Part shown: piece after piece, positions 35,896 through 38,650 of the stretch | Layout of the letters: each line of letters begins with the position of its first letter | Position numbering within the stretch: position 1 is the first letter of the stretch | Assembly (NCBI GenBank): GCA_008931825.1 | Contig: QXVZ01023150.1 | Span: 1 to 38,650, forward strand | DNA length: 38,650 bases | Source of the DNA: Phallusia fumigata | Lineage: Eukaryota; Chordata; Ascidiacea; Phlebobranchia; Ascidiidae | Direction: 5' to 3' | Notes under the pieces: model-generated | What the model was told of the DNA's origin: nothing | Database searches by the model: none | Seen by the model: only the letters and a program-made list of their open reading frames with translations | Made by a program: the position numbers and the translations under genes

Positions 35896-38516
35896 TTAGT
35901 TATGCTTCTTTTTCTTTCCTGTGTTGTTTGAGTTGAAACTGTATAATTCCGGATTAAGGTTGATTTCACCGACAAACAGCTCTGCTTGTGCCCATCCAGC
36001 ATGCGTTCCCCAAATTGACCGGAAAAAATCTCCTGGTAAAACAAAACATATTTTTTTAGATTTGGCATCAATATTAGTTACTGTTATTATTTCAAAATGT
36101 ATCTTTAAAATGCAAAAACATAACAATGAGAACAATGAGAAAATATAGTCAGAATTTAGTCCACACAAAGTTGGATGTACAATCTTTGGATGTTTGAAGT
36201 CACTCACCCAGCTGTCTATATGTATTTGGAGTGAGTGATTTTGCAGTAACTTTATGGCCATAGTCGCGAACAGCAATTTGTCGAACATGTGTATCCACTG
36301 GTACTGCTTCTGGTTTATCAAGTGCCATCAAACATACACAATCTGCAACCTTAACCCAATTGGTTTATAATTAAAATGTTACAAGATTTTATTTGTCAGT
36401 TCACTGATGTAAGTTCAAATCACTATTTATGCAATAATATGTAACTCAACTATTAAACCAACCTTGTTTCCCACTCCTGGCAGCTGCACTAGTTTTTCAC
36501 ATGCATTTGTGTAATTTTCACTTCTTAAAGAATTCATCCACTTTTCTCCTCCATTATGAAGAACCTGACAGAAAAGCATAAATCAAGGATACTTGTTTAA
36601 ATCAAATAGTGTGCATAAAATGGATACCTGTGAAGCACACTTTACTATAAATTCTGCTCTGTATCCAAATCCCAGCTTCCGTAACTTAGAAATGTTTTCA
36701 AGTCTACTTAAGGTTTGGAGGTTTGGAAAATCATGCAACATTTTTCCATCACACTCAAGTAACTATAAATAAAAAAGCATAATTAATTGTAAGTGACTAA
36801 ACACCAGGTCCTGTTTTGTCTCTGTTACAGAATGTAAATTTCTAACTTTGGATTTGTAACAGGCGTGCTCCAGCAAAAAACTGTGTCCTACTAAAATTAT
36901 ATTTGCCAAACTGCCACATGTTTGCTTGTAGAAACAGATGAATGTCTTTTTTATTTTATCAGTAAGTAGCTTTGACATACCTTGTCTCCAAATTCATTAC
37001 ACAGTTTGTCAATAAGAGGAACAATTCTGTGAATAGAATTGTTGACGGAGCACAAAAAAGAAATTAAAGTTTCTGCCGGGTTTTGTCGAAGAACATGAAT
37101 GCCATGGGTTGGAATACCAGGCTTACAAAAAGTTCTGTAACATACATTTCGATATTGTAGGTAAAATAAAACTTGAATATGACAAGCATCTGAAATAGAT
37201 CATATCAAAGACTCCCATTTTATATTTGCATAAAAATGGCTCAAACCAAAAGCTTTCACCACATGGGTCCCCACACACACAGTGTTGTAGATCAGAGGTG
37301 TGTGACCTGCGTAAATTGTAGTAGATATTTTTGATCAATTTAATATAATCTGTTTGATTTGTAGAAAAAGCTGGTGATTATAACAACAACTAAAAACAGA
37401 ATGACACACCACTATAGCACAATCTACAAACTTTACAGGTTTCTAGTTTAGGTAAACTGCTAAGCTAAAGGGTTTAACATATAAACTGATGTACCGTTGA
37501 TTTTTCAAAAAATGTTTAAATTTCATTTAAATCTGACATTGTTTAATAATTTGACTCATGTCAAAGGGCAGGGTAACTGCTTGGGCTATAAGTTCCAGCA
37601 TTGTTTATTAATTTCCATTCAAGGGGGCTAGGGGTTAACCACTTGCGGTATGGAGTCAAAGAAGTTTCATCCAAATCCACCCATTAAACCAGTGAAAACA
37701 ATTTGTATTTGTGACCCATATTAAATAAAAAGAAGATTAATTTTATAGTTTCTCAAATCTACCTATCCTTTGTAATCCATTCTGATAAAAGATCTTTCCA
37801 GCAGACATTGATTTGCAAATAATCTTTGAGCAATGCTTGTTCAAATTCTCCACAGCTGCATTTTCTGTTGCTTGGTTTGGTTAAATTCCCTGATAATGAG
37901 GAAAAACTTATAAGGTCATCGATTGTAAGAGAATGCTGTTTTCTTTTGCCTAAAAAAATTACATTACGAATTAGGTGAAGTTTATAACACAGTTTCAATC
38001 ATAAACATTTACCAGACAATTTTGTGGAGATCACTGACCAGTGGGAACATGCTAGAACTTTATAGTAAATGCAATGTTCACTCTGATGAAGCAGCCATAC
38101 ACGATGTGAAAAAACTCCAATCAAGAGATTTTTATCCACACACCTCCACCTGAATCATGTAAAAAATAAAATTTATCTCACCCACAAAATCATTATCTGG
38201 CTTTAAATTACAAAAACAAAATACTTATGAAAGTGGGTCCACAGTCAGTTTACAAGAATTAACAACAATACAAATGCACCATGCTACAATAAGACAGACT
38301 ATTTTGCAGACTTGCCCACCCAATAGTAAATATGTGCAGCCTCAATATTCTAAAATTTTTGTATTTTACAAAATTGGGTCTGTGACAAATTTAAGTCTTA
38401 AAAATCGAAAAAATGGAAATGTACCTGAAAGCTTGCCCACATGTCAAATTCAGCTTTAATTGAAACTTCTTGTTGGGGCACAAAATTTCGTTCATACCTT
38501 TTTGTACCACTGTCAT
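35896..38516 (-). CDS. Ogg1: 8-oxoguanine DNA glycosylase / AP lyase OGG1
   Basis: Base-excision repair enzyme that removes 8-oxoguanine opposite cytosine and nicks the abasic site. Exons in reading order: 38516-38425, 38149-38013, 37949-37763, 37134-36981, 36762-36628, 36564-36463, 36349-36208, 36032-35896, phase-consistent, giving 361 residues (human 345). CGQAFRW at 26-32 matches the conserved SGQSFRW. N170, N171 and R175 match human N149, N150 and R154. The helix-hairpin-helix LPGVGNK ends in K269, the catalytic Schiff-base lysine (human K249). D288 in VPVD is the catalytic aspartate (human D268), at the same 19-residue spacing, and H290 follows. GWAQAELF matches the GWAQAVLF pocket containing human Q315 and F319. 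The C-terminus is basic (KKKKHN). Residues 77-110 are a poorly conserved insertion-like linker. The donor after exon 6 (GTTGGT) is non-consensus. A 10-residue N-terminal extension is possible through a tiny upstream intron. Confidence 0.96.
37135..37762 (-). other. Intron 3 of OGG1
   Basis: The largest OGG1 intron (628 bases). It contains no recognised exon: the human and window proteins have the same 20-residue spacing between the flanking tryptophan and RQNP (RQDP in human), so no exon is missing here. Confidence 0.75.
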
Positions 38517-38531
38517 TTCGCCGAAATGACA
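38511..38531. repeat. 21-base palindrome over the OGG1 start codon
   Basis: On the minus strand TGTCATTTCG, one base, then CGAAATGACA: two perfect 10-base arms. The ATG used as the OGG1 start lies in the second arm. It could be a dimeric factor site or a hairpin around the start codon. Confidence 0.7.
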
Positions 38532-38574
38532 CTGCAAAACATTTTTAAGGAATTTATTTTTTAAGGCCGCTTAC
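38532..38574 (-). other. Possible 43-bp intron or trans-splice acceptor upstream of OGG1
   Basis: On the minus strand a good donor (ATCTG|GTAAGC) and a good acceptor (TTTTGCAG|TG) lie 43 bases apart. The upstream fragment 38589-38575 reads ATG AAC ATG TAT CTG and, if spliced, joins in frame with the OGG1 exon and adds ten residues. Alternatively only the acceptor is used, for a trans-spliced leader, and translation starts at 38516. A 43-base intron is near the lower limit for animals. Confidence 0.35.
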
Positions 38575-38650
38575 CAGATACATGTTCATGTTGTTTTTTT
38601 TAGCTTTGTTTGTTGACTAGTTTTTTAACGGCCAAGAGCAGATTATGACG

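Overview
The window is eukaryotic: multi-exon genes with GT-AG introns, no operons and no bacterial signals. It reads as a compact invertebrate chordate genome, most likely a tunicate of the Ciona type (inferred from many 60-600 bp introns, a single Lmx1-type gene, chordate-like protein sequences and mosaic CpG content). No search could be run, so the species is not proven. Four genes are supported by splice-phase-consistent models that I built by hand.

Layout. 1-10376 has no recognisable gene and is CpG-rich; it is interrupted by single-N contig junctions flanked by duplicated sequence. 10377-26369 (+) is a ten-exon LIM-homeodomain gene of the LMX1 family; its 10.5-kb second intron dominates the window and is the likeliest home of its cis-regulation. 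28230-30349 (-) is a five-exon DHHC palmitoyltransferase closest to ZDHHC24. 30350-32774 is the intergenic space between two divergent genes and holds a possible hAT-like MITE. 32775-34819 (+) is a four-exon high-affinity copper transporter (CTR1/SLC31A1). 35896-38516 (-) is an eight-exon 8-oxoguanine DNA glycosylase (OGG1); the window ends just upstream of its start.

The genes alternate in orientation: Lmx1 and ZDHHC24 are tail to tail, ZDHHC24 and CTR1 head to head, CTR1 and OGG1 tail to tail. They do not form a pathway; the neighbourhood is one developmental regulator beside three likely housekeeping genes. Base composition follows this: the Lmx1 side is CpG-rich and the housekeeping gene bodies are CpG-poor, as expected for mosaic gene-body methylation.

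The most useful technical point is that four sequence duplications each abut exactly one N. They look like unmerged overlapping contig ends (allelic copies), not biological tandem repeats. I found no evidence for a novel biological system; the findings are candidate regulatory or structural elements and gene-model questions.
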